DNA from: Antedon mediterranea
Lineage: Eukaryota; Echinodermata; Crinoidea; Comatulida; Antedonidae
Direction of reading: 5' to 3'
Assembly: GCF_964355755.1 (NCBI RefSeq)
Contig: NC_092672.1
Location: 1,924,001 to 1,984,000 of the forward strand
Length of the DNA: 60,000 bases
Within the stretch, counting starts at the first letter, position 1. Every line of letters starts with the position of its first letter. This document shows positions 24,514 through 37,860 of the stretch, piece after piece. Below the pieces are notes generated by a model. It was not told where the DNA came from and did no database searches. It saw only the letters and a program-made list of their open reading frames with translations. Position numbers and translations under genes: made by a program.

Positions 24514-25329
24514 AATTTTAAAAGAACAAAGTTCACATAAACTATAACTTGGTACCAAACAGAAAGAAGAACATTTGTTTTAAATAAACAACCAAATGCC
24601 TGTTCACAAATGAATATTAAAACTTATCAAAACTTGTTTTATCTTCAGTAAAATTTCTACACAATGATATAAAAATCAGCCAGGGTAATTATATATTTAT
24701 TTCTTATATTTTATTTCTTTCCAAGTCAGCTGTTGTGACAAATTTGTTATTTACTGATTAATGTCACAATTTTACAAATAAAGATGAGATTGGAGATAAT
24801 TCCAAGTGTCCAAATTATGTGTCGTTTGTGACAAACAATTCGTTATGATTCGTTGCTGTCAAATTAGATAATTCACTTTAATGTATTCTATTAAATCTAT
24901 AAAAATGGAAATTGTTTTAATGTTTTAATTGCCATGAAATATGAACATATTATTATTAACGCTTTTTTTTTAATTTCAGAAGTTAAATCTTGGTTGCCTT
25001 TAATTTGTAATGGTAATATAATAAAAAAAATTATTTGAAATAACAAAATAAAGTCAATAAAATCCACATTTCAATTAAATTTCAACTTCAATTTATTTTC
25101 CAAATTTCATAAGATTAAAGAATAATGTAACTATTTAAAACTAGATGGTACGCGAGCGACCATCGAGTAAACATTCTAGAAATAACGCGCGATTTACCGA
25201 ATTTTGCCCTTACGTAAATTTATATATAGATGAAGCAAACAGAAGGGAAAAACCAAAAGAGCAATGTTCGTCTGTGTGGCTATATCCTTACACATAAAAC
25301 AATAATATTTAGTACCAAAACATTTGTCA

Positions 25330-25452
25330 AAACTCTGTCTTATCAAATTAGTTTGACAAAAACAAAAAACGTGATGTGCCGAAATATGGTAGTGATATGA
25401 CATCATCATGTCCATATATGGGCACTTTTTTTGGTCACATTAAGTTTCTTTA
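25330..25452 (+). mobile_element. Harbinger-like MITE, copy c (decayed ends)
   Basis: Starts AACTCTGTCTTATCAAATTA, contains one AAATATGGTAGTGATAT unit and GACATCATCATGTCC, and fades after CACATTAAGTTTC. The left terminus has lost one segment of the ACAC core and the right terminus is degenerate. Confidence 0.8.
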
Positions 25453-26762
25453 CAATTGATGAAAAAGAAAACAAACTCAAAATGCTTTCTCACCTCTCAC
25501 TGTTCTATTTGACGAAAATAGATTGTGATAGTAATACTATGTATACAACATATATATTTGCACTTGTTCTTTGACGTTTAACTATTCAAATATTGTGATT
25601 TGTTTTAGGACATTATTTGGCGAGCTCGTCAAGGTTATATTGGGTGATCTACGATATGGCTAAGTTAATATATAATTCCTAGTCTCCGAGGTAGAAAAAC
25701 GAGCTGCGTGGACGGTGTCGTGTTACATACAGATTTGCGATCTCATTTTAATATTCAATATATTTGTCACCAGACTTTAACCGTTACTTTTCTCTGCATT
25801 TTGTGAACATTCTATCATTTAAAACTTTTACATTTCATCAAATATTCATTCTTCTATTTTTTTCCGCATGAAAAATGGATGTTTGACGAGAAAATAAATG
25901 ACTTGACATTCATATTTATTAAGATAGTTTACATAGTGACACAGGCAACAGTATTTACCAAAGAAAGAAGGGCAGTGACAACAAATACAATGTTATACGT
26001 CCTCGTGGAAGAACACCTTTCTGGCGAACAAGTTTTTTCCGTAGCAAAAATAAAGATTTTATTAATAATTATTACTATATACAGTGCAATAGGCCTAATG
26101 ATATTCTACTTCCACTTGTCTGCACATCAACTACAATACAACATATTACATTTTGACACACCTTATAAATTAATTGGATCATTTAATTAGTCAAAAAGGC
26201 ACAATACAAGTTTGATAAGACTTTGGATCAACTTGTGTCAATGCCCTTGTTTTAATTTCCTATATTGATGCTCTACTAAACCAGAATCATTAAAAATTAC
26301 AAATTAATTGAATTTGATTTTGATTGAGTATAGTCTAGGACATCAAACCCAACAGCATGGCTAGATCCATTGTAGTGGTTTACAGTCTAATTACAATAAA
26401 ATGAATCGCTTCTATAGATTTGAAATGAGAATGCATTAAACAATGTGTGTTTCTCAAAGTACTGTAGCACCATCACTTAGATTGTCTGTGATTTGTTAGC
26501 CCCGAAACAATTAATTCCATGCAAGTAGAGTATGTTGTAAACAATTATAATATATTTGCATTTTATGCATGAATAAAGGACCAGTTATTATGATAATAAT
26601 AATAAACAATCTGCTTTGATGTACAACAATTACTGAGCCAACTTTGTGGCTTTTACTTTTGTTCTGTTGAGCCTCCATTTCTACAAACCTGATAAACAAG
26701 CTATGTACACCTATAAAAACCACATAGAAACCTCAATCTTCCATTAGTGAATCTCAATTAGA

Positions 26763-26801
26763 CCATAGATTAAGGAAGGCTTTCCTTAGGGAAGACTATG
26801 G
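26763..26801. repeat. Nested inverted repeat
   Basis: CCATAG (26763) with CTATGG (26796-26801) encloses TAAGGAA/TTCCTTA (26771-26788). A short hairpin of unknown role. Confidence 0.5.
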
Positions 26802-27613
26802 GAGACTCCCAGAAATCACTTCAGTTTAATGTAGAGTTGTGGAGTTTTCCCCAAAAAAAATTTAAAATGACCTCATCGTGTTCGACAATCAATAGGTGAT
26901 TTTCATTCACAAATATGGGATTCAGATTTTCTAAAAAGGAATTTACTTAAATTTGGGTTCCAGAGTAAAAGTAATACTAGTGGAAAATAATGAGAAAATC
27001 TATCTAAGATATCTTTGGCAGATTGTACATTAATATTCTCTTCTCTTTGTACATAACCTGGGTACACGTAGGCCTCGTCAAAAACTCAGTTAACGAAAAA
27101 AGTGAAGATTAATATTCTCGACAACACCCGCAGTGTTTTTCAGAATCGCTGATCAGCGACATAAATATTTCTTAATCAAGAAAAGAGAGTGTTCCATTTC
27201 CAAAAATGAGTTGAACACAAATGATCCTGATACTTGTTAGTACCTCATTTACATGTTTTATACTAAACTACAATAAGTTCATTGTTTGTGGAGGGAAGTA
27301 ACCCAAGCGTCCAGGAAGTTTTTGAATAAAACTAGTATACAAGATAATAAAAGGCAACAGGAACCCTTATTTAGAACAGACACATAAGTAAACAGTTCAC
27401 TCGACAATTGAGTTAATTAGCAAAACATTGAGTTCCTTTTTAGTGTGTATTTCTCACAATTGTCTAGCAGTTATCATAAACATCGCACTCACAGAAAGAT
27501 GAGTATAATAGGAATTCAACAAGTGAATACATTGTTCAGATTTGTATCAAACAAGGAAGAAGAAAAACTATAAGCAATGTTTTATGGGGTCATACAAAAA
27601 CTTTCATTTAAAT

Positions 27614-27660
27614 CATAGAGATATATATAGGCCTATAGAGAAATATATAATATCTCTATG
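27614..27660. repeat. Stem-loop with TATAGGCCTATA in the loop
   Basis: CATAGAGATAT (27614-27624) pairs perfectly with ATATCTCTATG (27650-27660). The enclosed loop contains the 12-bp palindrome TATAGGCCTATA (27626-27637), itself one of the over-represented TAGGCCTA sites. Confidence 0.75.
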
Positions 27661-27928
27661 TTCAAATTCAATATAAAGATTAATGCCTGTAGACCTTTTT
27701 TTTTAATTAAAAAAAAACACTATTTTATAAAAATTCTATAATTAAATAAATCTGGCTGCTTCTTCAAGACTTAACTTCTATTATATTGGCTTTTGAAATA
27801 TTATTTTCACAAACCAACAAGAAAAAGTCTTGTTCACAGCCTACTGCTTTTTTTAATGGTTTCTTGTGTAAATATCGTAAAATATCTTACTCCAATCCAA
27901 ACACTTATAGAGTTTCTTTTATGCAAGT

Positions 27929-27989
27929 TTGAAAGTGTAAGTAAGTTGCAAGGTTAGAAAGTGTAAGTAAGTTGCAAGGTTAGAAAGTG
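27929..27989 (+). repeat. 26-bp tandem repeat, 2.3 copies
   Basis: GAAAGTGTAAGTAAGTTGCA plus AGGTTA occurs at 27931 and 27957, with a partial third copy. The first two are identical. Confidence 0.85.
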
Positions 27990-28316
27990 CGATTTCTATA
28001 TTTGTTTTTAAATTTAACATTTTAACCTTTATGAATTAATATAATTATTATTCATGAAGAGCACATGCAGGTAGGATGTATTATGACTGGAGTTACTGTA
28101 TACTTGATTGTTTACTCACTAAAGTAATAAACCAAACCACTGAAACTAAAGGTAAGAAGAGACACAATGAAAATGAAACTGGTTTGAGAAGGAAGTAACG
28201 TCTTGTTAAACTATTGTCTGAAATTCTTGTAATAAAGATGTGTAAATATTGGTTTCAATCATTACTTTTGCTAGAATGAAAGTACCTGCGTACAGAACAT
28301 AGACAACTCTGTATAT

Positions 28317-28590
28317 ACAGAGCTACCAACCATATAGAACTCAACTTTTTACTGCATACCTACCATACAGAACTCAACTTTTTACTGCTTACAGAGCTAC
28401 CATATAGAACTCAACTTTTTACTGCTTACAGAGCTACCATACAGAACTCAACTTTTTACTGCGTACAGTGCTACCATACAGAACTCAACTATTTACTGCT
28501 TACAGAGCTACCATATAGAACTCAAATATTTACTGCTTACAGAGCTACCATAAAGATTTCAACTTTTTACTGCCTACAAAGCTACCATAC
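28317..28590 (+). repeat. 37-bp tandem repeat, about 7 copies
   Basis: The unit contains GCTACCATA(T/C)AGAACTCAA and CTTTTTACTGCTTACAGA. Unit starts (GAACTC) fall at 28337, 28370, 28407, 28444, 28481, 28518 and about 28555. The spacing is 37 bp except once at 33, where AGAG is lost. Copies differ by a few substitutions. Confidence 0.92.
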
Positions 28591-28678
28591 TTTTTCCATT
28601 TTACATCAATGTTTGACCTGTCTAGGTTTAGTTTATTTATACAGCAGGATTTTTCTGGCATAAAATAATGACCCTTGA

Positions 28679-28691
28679 TGACCTTAGGTCA
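28679..28691. promoter_or_regulatory. Inverted TGACCT-T-AGGTCA
   Basis: Perfect 13-bp palindrome of two nuclear-receptor half-sites, everted with one base between. Binding not shown. Confidence 0.25.
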
Positions 28692-30094
28692 CTCATTAGG
28701 ATGTCATTAAACCATATCACAACTTCCACTTGTAACTGTAGTACCTGCATAATATTTACATTGTATGAAATTTTAAAACCTTAATAAACTTTCGCATGAA
28801 ATCAAATTATTACTATTATATTATAATCTTTTATAAACCAATATATTATTATTACAAGTTAAATTTATATTCTATGAAAAGAAGCAACATGTAAAAAACA
28901 ATATATAGATATCATTTTCATTTATGCTATCCTATGTTTCAGTTATAAATCAATAATTTAGAATTTAATAATTTCAAAATATTTTTTAAATGTGCAGTGG
29001 ACTTGTTATAAATTCTAAACCATAGCAGTTTTTTGTTTTTAACCTAGTAGTATAATTGCTAAGGAATTAACTAAATTTACAGGCATCGAAGAAATTCTAA
29101 AACATATGGAACTAAATATATTAAAGTGGACTACAAACTTACAGTTGTCATAAAAAATGGATAAATCAAAACCTTTTTGTTTTCATGCCATTCCACTTGA
29201 CTGTACGCCTATTGAAAGAATTTTGCGCAAACTCAGGAATATATGAGCAGAATGACTGTTAGACTCAATAGCTCTATAGTCAGTCACATCAATTAAACGA
29301 AAGGTCACTCTGCTAACAAGTTTAAAACGAACCTATTGAACTTGGTATAACACAAATGTATATTAGCTAGCATATCTTTGCCTGAGAACTATCATGAATT
29401 CAAATGTTATATGATTAGTCATCATATTGAGAGAATTAAATGGTGTAATTTATACAATTTACGAGAATCACAGTAGGCAACATTTATATTAAAACTAACG
29501 CACACTTCAATTTATGTAATTATAACGATTGACATAGAAATTTCAAAATAAAATTTTAAATACAGACGTAATAAGATGTATATCTATGTGGCGCAATATT
29601 ATTAGGTCAAATATGCTGCTGGTAATTTTTACGTACTCCTTTCACTTTATAGTTTTTACTTAGAAACATGCAAAAATGCAGATAAATTATGAATGATCAT
29701 TAAAGAATAGATCTAATTTATATTTCCATTACACAAATTTTTCAATTTCTACAAACGTTCGATATAAACATGAATCGGTCCTGATTACACTAAATATTTT
29801 TCATACACCATTGTTCTGTTTGTGCCAACAGCTATACATGATAATCATAAACAAAATAATATTAATGCATTTTGAAAACCGAATGTGCTTTGAGAGTCCA
29901 AAGTCGCTTACGGAATTATGGAAGATGAAGATTTGTGTCTAGGAAAAGCAAACACCAACCAAATTAATTGGCTAATCATTAAATGCAATTAATATATTAT
30001 TTCTGGAAAATGTAGAAGATAATATGATGATTTTAACCTTTGAACTCGCATTCAAAAAAACCTATCTATAGCAAGGTAGCTAGTACCAAGTAGA

Positions 30095-30621
30095 ATTAAA
30101 ATCTTAATTTATTAAAGCTCAGGATGAGAAAAATGGTAACTTTACTCAAGGTCATCAATGACTTTTGTTCGCACTAGGATAATTCCACGTAATTTTAAAC
30201 AATTAAAATCTTAATTTGTTAAAGCTCAGGATGAGAAAAATGGTAACTTTACTCAAGGTCATCAATGACTTTTGTTCGCACTAGGATAATTCCACGCAAT
30301 TTTAAACAATTAAAATTTTAATTTATTAAAGCTCAGGATGAGAAAAATGGCAACTTTACTCAAGGTCATCAATGACTTTTGTTCGCACTAGGATAATTCC
30401 ACGTAATTTTAAACAATTAAAATCTTAATTTGTTAAAGCTCAGGATGAGAAAAATGGTAACTTTACTCAAGGTCATCAATGACTTTTGTTCGCACTAGGA
30501 TAATTCCACGTAATTTTAAACAATTAAAATCTTAATTTATTAAAGCCCAGGATGAGAAAAATGGTAACTTTACTCAAGGTCATCAATGACTTTTGTTCGC
30601 ACTAGGATAATTCCACGCAAT
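30095..30621 (+). repeat. 107-bp tandem repeat, 5 near-identical copies
   Basis: AAAGCTCAGGATGAGAAAAA starts at 30114, 30221, 30328, 30435 and 30542 (the last AAAGCCCAGG), exactly 107 bp apart. Units also share AGGTCATCAATGACTTTTGT and CGCACTAGGATAATTCCACG. Differences are single bases. TTATT and TTGTT alternate between successive units, hinting at expansion by pairs. High identity implies recent expansion or homogenisation. Confidence 0.95.
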
Positions 30622-32505
30622 TACAGTTTAGTATGGTTTTACCAAATTTTATCTGCAATGTTAAAACTATGTTTTTATTGAAGTTAGTGAAGAATTTTTA
30701 GCCAGCACAATTAGTTTATGGTAGCTTCTAGTCAGTGGTCGTTAAAATTAGATGGAATTGTAGCCATTGACCGGATTTGATTTTGCTTGGTCAACTTAGC
30801 GAACGACTAATTTTTAGGGTATAATTAAGCATAAATAAAAATAAAATCTATCAATAAGTCTAAGTTCATTCATGGGTCAGTTATATAAATTAATTTGAAA
30901 ATTATATGTAGTACTTTTTATAAGATTTTAAAAGTGACAATCATATGTAATTTAGAAAAGGCAATACCAACTGTTGACAAACTAAATCCTAAATTGATGG
31001 TACACATATATCATTTCTTAGAAACATTTCAAACGACATAAAAAAAAAATCTAATAAATATACATTAAGACCTTTTACCAACGTGAATATATTAATGGTT
31101 ATATTTGTGTGAACAGCGATTTCCTTGAGTCAATTATATAAATTATATCTACTTATTTTATACAAGTGCATACTTTATTTTCTATAAATTACATTTTGAC
31201 AGATATTGACAACATTATTCGAATTAAATTATTTTCATAATAAAATATTCAGACTTTCCTTATATCCAATTTTCTTTCTATGGATTTTTAATTATAAGAA
31301 AAAAAATCAACCATATTAAAATTATTAAAGAAGAACAGATTACAACCTTCTATATCTACAACACTCTTGTTTTTCTGCATACTTTTTATCTATTTTTAAA
31401 TTTCATTTTTTAGTCTTTTGATGTTTTAATGTATATTTGTTGTAGGCCTATATGTAAATTTATAATTGCCAAAGAAAGTGAAATTACTAGTTTATGGACA
31501 AATAAATAATCTTGATAAAATAAATATTCATTTTTTTTTCAAATTAATTATTTAGTAATAGTAGTTAAATGTCATCTTCAAAAGTATTTCTTATTGTAGT
31601 ATTAATCTTATATGTACTTATTATGACTAATTAATATACCAACTTTGGTTTATAAATGTTGCGCAGTTTATTTTAATTATGGGGTATAGAAGAAGAATTA
31701 CTAAACAAACTTTAAAAACTCAATGGTAACAAAAAATGTAAAAGATCCAAATCTGTTATTGTTTCGCTTTAGAAGGCAAACACTCTGCTAGTTCTTTGAC
31801 AAAACTAGCATCATTAACTCTGCAATAAATCTACAATTTTTTTAGCATAATAAACTGGAAAACTAGCAACGTGGCATAAGCGTATACAAAGAGTTGAACA
31901 AAATATTGTTTATACAAGTGCATTGTGATGCAACTAGAATTCGACATAAATAAATATTATCTTTAGAAACATGTCAACTTTATTTCAAAAGAAACCATGC
32001 CACTCCATTAAACCAATCAATTGTTTAAATTTGTTTGGGGAAAACCGGTTGGGAAAGCTACAGATTTCATGCAACCCTCTTTTATATCGAAATTATTACG
32101 CTGGTTTGAATAATATGAAAACTACTAATTATTTTGAACCTAATCTTCAACTTCATGGATAAAGATATTTACACAAATAATGAAAGATTTAGAAAGTTCC
32201 ATATATATTGCTTTACAAAATGCAAGTAAAAGGAATGTTCTGGATATAATGTATGTTTTTTTTAATTGTATTTTTAATAGTTTAATAATTCTATGATAAA
32301 TGCTTTATATCTGTATATAACACTTTTAATGTATATCTGTATAGTATATGTATTTTTTTTTATATTTCTTGCCAGTTTCAAATGTATTTCCATTTTTTTT
32401 AAATTATTATGGACAATAAAATAGTATCAGTATGTTTCTTAAAAAACTCATGATTTTGTTGAGTATACAGTAATAATGATTCCAATGATCTTGCTATAGC
32501 ATATA

Positions 32506-32638
32506 CAGGGCCATTAGCCACAAATACTCGGTAAGGTTTCAACCTGACAACTTTCTCAGAGGTCTTTGACAATCCAGTAACTTAAAAGTGATTGCTTCCT
32601 TTTCTTGCGAAAACTGTACCACTTTATTTCCTATGTCT
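32506..32638 (+). repeat. Dispersed SINE-like repeat, copy 2 of 3
   Basis: Shares GGTAAGGTTTCAACCTGACA, CTCAGAGGTCTTTGACAATC and ACTTTATTTCCTATG with the copies at 3083 and 51946, in the same orientation. More diverged than copies 1 and 3. Confidence 0.7.
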
Positions 32639-33739
32639 AAATCACTGATATAAGTTTAAAGATGAATTTATAAGATCTAATCATGGAGAAATATCATGAT
32701 CTAATATACAGTTAACAATGGACGTAGGAAGTTTGATGATCGCTACTGAAAACATAAAAAGATTCGCAACTTCCATCATAAGACAATTAACTGGTGCATA
32801 AAATAATGATTTTCCTGGAAATTTACCAAACTCATTTATAAGACTACCTTTGATCTACCAGCCATAAATAATCATTTTTTGAATAGCATCAACAGTTATC
32901 GCTTCAATTTTGATGATTTCTTATCATGCTTTCAGTTTTCTATTTGTTTCATTTCCTTGACTACAAGTTATGGAAAGTACAGCTGCATTACAACGCTACT
33001 TCCAAATAATTACTACGTTAAAAAAAGGTGATATCGGTTGATGAATGTAGTTTGGCTAGTTGGCTTCTGGAATGTGAAATTGATGATACTATGAAATGGT
33101 GCATACTTTTAGAAAATTCGTTTTTATTATCATACTAATTTAAAATATGAATGATCTTTCATTACTATACTGTAAGAAAGAGAGTTTTTGTTTGTTTGTT
33201 CGTAAAATGTTTCCTACTGCATCAATCCATACACATGGAACTTTAAGAAGACCAAATTTAAGAGAAATAATTAAATATTTAATATTTAAGTGATAGTGAG
33301 TAATTTAAATATTTAATGAGAAACATTTAAATAAATCTGTTTGAGTAAAGGCAGTAAGTTAGTAAATTCCTCAATATTTTTAATATATAACTTTGAAGTA
33401 ATGTTTATAACTAAATTACTCAAACAAATAGAAGATATTCTTTAACAAATTAATTGAAGTTGTTCGGTTCATTAAGTGCATCAAATCTATTTTGAATGAT
33501 TTAAGCAAAACCGAACAAAATTTAATCCAGCCTCTTAGTCAAATTGCATTATAATTACGCCTTTACACTATTCACTAACTGTTTATTGTATTTCAATCAA
33601 GCCAATCTAACACTAATAGACTATTGGACCACATACTTTAGATAGTCACAGGGGACTAGAGAATCTTTACTATAGGAATTGTCCCTATCAAGCTTATACT
33701 TATCTCTAAACGCTTATAAACGCCACGGTATTAAAACAC

Positions 33740-34100
33740 TTATCAAATCACTAAAGCCAATTTCTTCATAATGGCTAAAATTATCTTTGAAACCTTTTTA
33801 GATCGCAGACTGGTTGTCTGCTATGTTAACATTGCAACTCTCCAGGAATATTTGCAATTGGGCGTTCGATATTAACTAGACTGGTCAGGAGTGTCAGATG
33901 TCTTGAGAAGCGCACACGCCACCGAAGGCTCATTGATTCTTTTCTCTCGTTGCGCTACATTATTGTTTTCTTTACAATACATTTCCATTTTGTAGCTTTT
34001 TTTTTTACTTCACAAAACATTACAGTGAAGCACCTGCATGTTACCACCTGACTTCGCAACTAATGATGTCATTATTGAACAACTCTAAGTACCTTTGACC
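33740..34100. promoter_or_regulatory. CpG-bearing intronic block
   Basis: Balanced sequence, including GAAGCGCACACGCCACCGAAGG, in AT-rich flanks. A 35-codon minus-strand frame (33933-33826) begins MSLRWRVRFSRHLTLLTSLV. I recognise no family, and chance is likely. Candidate regulatory DNA by composition only. Confidence 0.25.
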
Positions 34101-34990
34101 TTTCCGAATTGTTCCAACTTCCAGCATAAGAAATAAGTTATACAAGATTTAATTGACAGGTCAAATCTTTAGTTATTTTATACATTATTTAATATTTACA
34201 AATAACAGAACAGCAAATTTCCTGAAGCCTATTGTCTTGATTGAACAATTTTAGTATAGAACAATTATTTTACTGCGGTTACTGCAGTAACTATATTTCG
34301 TTCACTCTTTAAACCTGTTTACATTTAGCAAGCCCTTTTTGGAATATTGCCTATAGGCTTGGAAAGCAAGCAAACAACGACTTACTTTTAGAACTGTACT
34401 GTATTCACACCATACAAAGTACTAGAAATATTATTTTATAAAATCTAACAGACAAACAAAAGAACAATAGTCACGAAGAAGAAGATAACAAGTTGAAGAT
34501 AAACAGATTTAATAGCATTACTGATACAATATACATATTAATATTTACATGGACAACTATTAACAGATTTCAATGAGATTGTATCTACTAAAATTGGAAA
34601 ATAAGTCCAGAGATTAAGGCAGGTATAAAGTGTTGGCTTTGTTTTCTCGTTATTAAGTTGTGTGAGTGACGCCAAACTGATGTTGTTTTAATTAAACAAA
34701 TCCTACGATAACATAACATTTATACCTACATACGTTTTTGTGTTGTAAATCCGAACGTGATTACAAGACCGTAATTAAATGACATTAACCCTTTAGTTTA
34801 TCAAATGATATTATTAATATTTTTTGTCCCCAGCTGTTGTAAGTTAAGTCTGTAGGTGGATAGACTGAAGGTTTCATAAAATGTCAACAAACTTGAAACA
34901 AGGCCACAAGACATTGTATTTCACTCACAAGACAAGATTACGCTTATAAACAAAAACAAGAGACTGTAGATGTGGCAATTGCACTTTTTA

Positions 34991-35137
34991 AGCTCTGTCC
35001 ACACTATGTAACAAAAAAATGTGACATACCCATATATGGTCAAAATGACATATCACTACCATGTTTGAGCATATCACTACCATATTTGGGCACATCACAC
35101 TTTTTTTGACAAACTAGTTGATAGTGCAGACAGAGCT
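34991..35137 (-). mobile_element. PIF/Harbinger-like MITE, copy d (full length, TTA flanks)
   Basis: Ends AGCTCTGTCCACACTATG and TGATAGTGCAGACAGAGCT, flanked by TTA at 34988-34990 and 35138-35140. Two internal TATCACTACCAT units. Confidence 0.9.
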
Positions 35138-35204
35138 TTAGACTAAAAATAATTTGCTACAAAAATGCATTGAAATTGAATAATAACCATTTGGTAAGAT
35201 GGGG

Positions 35205-35300
35205 ATGTCAACAGACATGAACATTTCTGATTCTAAGATTTTCCTCTTTTTGGAGAAGGGCTATTGTTGGTTTATCCAGGTACGCTAGGCACAAAATAGA
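35205..35300 (+). repeat. Fragment of a dispersed repeat also found near 43330-43470
   Basis: TTGTTGGTTTATCCAGGTACG then GGCACAAAATAGACC matches CAATGTTGGTTTCTCCAAGC and GGCACGAAATAGACA near 43429-43466. Preceding bases share ATGAA(C/A)AT-type landmarks. Probably a SINE or LINE tail; class unknown. Confidence 0.5.
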
Positions 35301-36279
35301 CCTTTGACACCAGATGTTACCTCCATAACACGTCAACCTAATCTTAAGTGTTTCTATCTTTTTCTCTTATTCTTTCCATGAACATAACAGATCTATGGCA
35401 CCAATAGTAATAATAGTATGTATGTGATACTATATCATATGTCAACATTGTGTTTGCTCTACCTAGCCTTCTCTTACCAGACACCAATCAACGCCCCTTC
35501 CTCCCCCCTAATCAGGGATCATATTATATCTATGAAAAAAAATCTGATCAAAAATCAAAATTACATCAAACCTGGAGCCCATCGCAGGTCAGGAAAAATA
35601 AATTGATATTACATCAAAAATTAAATTAATGAAAATCAAATTGTTTATTGTTTATTAAAAATATAGGAATATTTTTAGATTTTGTTTTGTTATTAATGTG
35701 ATTAATCAATTATTTGTTCATAACCTTTAATGGTTACCTCAATGAAATAAGGATGTCCATCCTAATCTGACCAATCAAATCACTTCTTTCTCGAACTACA
35801 GTAACTAACTAACAACCAAAGTAAGAGATACAGTAAACTATAAAGATAATAATATTATTATGATACGATTCTGTTTGTGTGTGTATAATTTTCACTTCGT
35901 CAAGCTACATTATTTTCACATCTTCACATTAATGATGTAATTGCAGGTCTGCTTTATATTTGCAAAACAGCTTTCTAATATTACTACGCAAACACACACC
36001 TTTTAATGGTGCAAAATTTAGGTTGAGACTCATTGAAAAAACATACTTATTAATTTGATTAAGTATATGTAGTATATGTGCTATAGTTAGCATAATAGCA
36101 GTATAGGCCTGTTTTATGTTCTGGGACTATATCTTACTATTGGAATCGCTATGTGTGGATTGTTATACAGTAGGCAGGTTTTTGCAATGCAGATTGGTTT
36201 TGTTTAACTTTAACAATATTTTAATAATAATATTTTTGAATGATTATTAAATAATGAATATCATTATAAGAAAGTACAG

Positions 36280-36530
36280 TAGTTGCTGTTTGCACACTTG
36301 GTGAACACAACGTTGGTGAACACGACGTCGGTGATCATTGTTCCAACTAGTTATAGTAAAAAAACCTTGGCCACGCACAGCGTGACGACAAAAGCGTAAC
36401 TCAAAGTGTCTGCCACAGCATCGTACTCCTGGCATAGACTTTGGACAGAGTGTAATTGGAAGCAGCGAATTGTAAAATAATCGTGCTCTGTAGATGCAGA
36501 AAAGGCCATGGAACAAGAAATTAACACCAT
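36280..36530. promoter_or_regulatory. CpG-bearing intronic block with a 16-bp duplication
   Basis: GGTGAACACAACGTTGGTGA and GGTGAACACGACGTCGGTGA overlap in tandem at about 36299-36334, followed by CACGCACAGCGTGACG. An 89-codon minus-strand open frame covers the block but resembles no family I know. Possible regulatory sequence. Confidence 0.25.
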
Positions 36531-37113
36531 ATTGCCCTCACAGGGGTCCTAAACACAATATGCAAATCACGCAAACTCCAACATCAAACACGACAACTTT
36601 ATGCAAATCATTCTAAAAATGGCTGAATGTGGTTATGAACCATAAAACTTGACAAAAATTAAAAATTTCCAAGAAAATAAACAACTATATTTGTTCGCAA
36701 ATAATGCTTAAAATCGCTTAATAAATTTACATATTAAAACTTTGGTTGTTTTTAAATACTTTACACAAATTTGAACCTTTCCGAAAAATAAAAAGATTGT
36801 TTGCGGCTGATCAATGGGTGTAGCAAAATGCCAACTCATAGTCAATTCAATGATGCATTATTAACTGTATAATAATACTATTATAATTATAACCTTCAAG
36901 GATGTATGGTTTTAAATACATAGCCAGGCCTGTACATTTAATATGCAAACATAATGTGTCAATATATTATAATTAGCAACCGCATGAATAGCACATGAGT
37001 ATGTTGTTCTTGCTTGTGTCACATACTCGCATTCCCTTTATAGTCTTCGCAACTTTTCTGCAACTTGTTTAAAATTGGTGCAATGCACTTAAGAACCGAG
37101 TAAGAACATCTAA

Positions 37114-37250
37114 AGCTCTGTTTACACTATCAAACTTTATGTTACAAACAAATATGATGTGCCCATATATGGACATGATGATGTCATATCCCTAGCAACA
37201 TTTGGGCATATCACACTTTTTTGTCAAACTAGTTTGATACAGTAGATGTA
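37114..37250 (-). mobile_element. Harbinger-like MITE, copy e (right end decayed)
   Basis: Left AGCTCTGTTTACACTATCAA, then ATATATGGACATGATGATGT and TCAAACTAGTTTGATACAGT. The 21-bp unit is degenerate (CATATCCCTAGCAACATTTG). Confidence 0.85.
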
Positions 37251-37559
37251 AATCAGTCATTTTAGACAATTAATTTGTTAATAATTTATTGTATACAGGT
37301 GTATTACAGGTCCTAGGCAATGGGTACTATTACACTAAGTAGAAGTGGAAATATTTAGAAGGGAGATCGGGGTGTTTACTCCATACATAGTGTTGGGGTA
37401 GTTTAAGTTATAACTCTAACCTAATTTCAAATCTCTTTTTATTTAGATTAGTGTTCTGCATTCTGTTGCTAGTTGGTTACTACTAAAACAGCTGAAGATT
37501 TCTTTACTAAAATTAACATAGTCGTCAGAGAATGCTTTTGACTGAAAATTGTTGCTAGA

Positions 37560-37860
37560 TATAAGCAGATTCACACGGTAGAACAACCTTCAGGACACGT
37601 CTATAGACGATGTTTTTGTGTTTAATTCTCCGACCTGTTAGTAGAATTGGAAACACCCAAAATCAAGTGATTCCCATAGTCTAACTCCTTTCAGGCATTC
37701 AACCTTGTAAAACAAAATGTAAAGACGTGTCCAATCAAGCGATTCATGACGTCAAACCAACCATTTCTGTGCGAGTGTCACAGTAGGGCACATTTATTTA
37801 AAGCGCTGGTGCATTCAAGTCTGGAGATAGTAAATAGAATCAAGCAAGACACTCCCAAGC
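37560..37860. promoter_or_regulatory. CpG-bearing intronic block with a consensus CRE
   Basis: Contains TGACGTCA (37747-37754) within CGATTCATGACGTCAAACC, AATCAAGTGATTCCC and CCAATCAAGCGATTC (two NK2-like AATCAAG(T/C)G cores) and GCTGGTGCATTC. The second exact CRE in the same intron. Candidate enhancer; activity not shown. Confidence 0.35.

Noticed and set aside
25879-26190. 103-codon plus-strand frame
   Set aside because: No family recognised, no splice context; about this many frames of 100 codons are expected by chance at this base composition.
36247-36516. 89-codon Cys/Arg-rich minus-strand frame
   Set aside because: Interesting composition, but no recognisable domain or splice sites; reported only as a CpG-bearing block.
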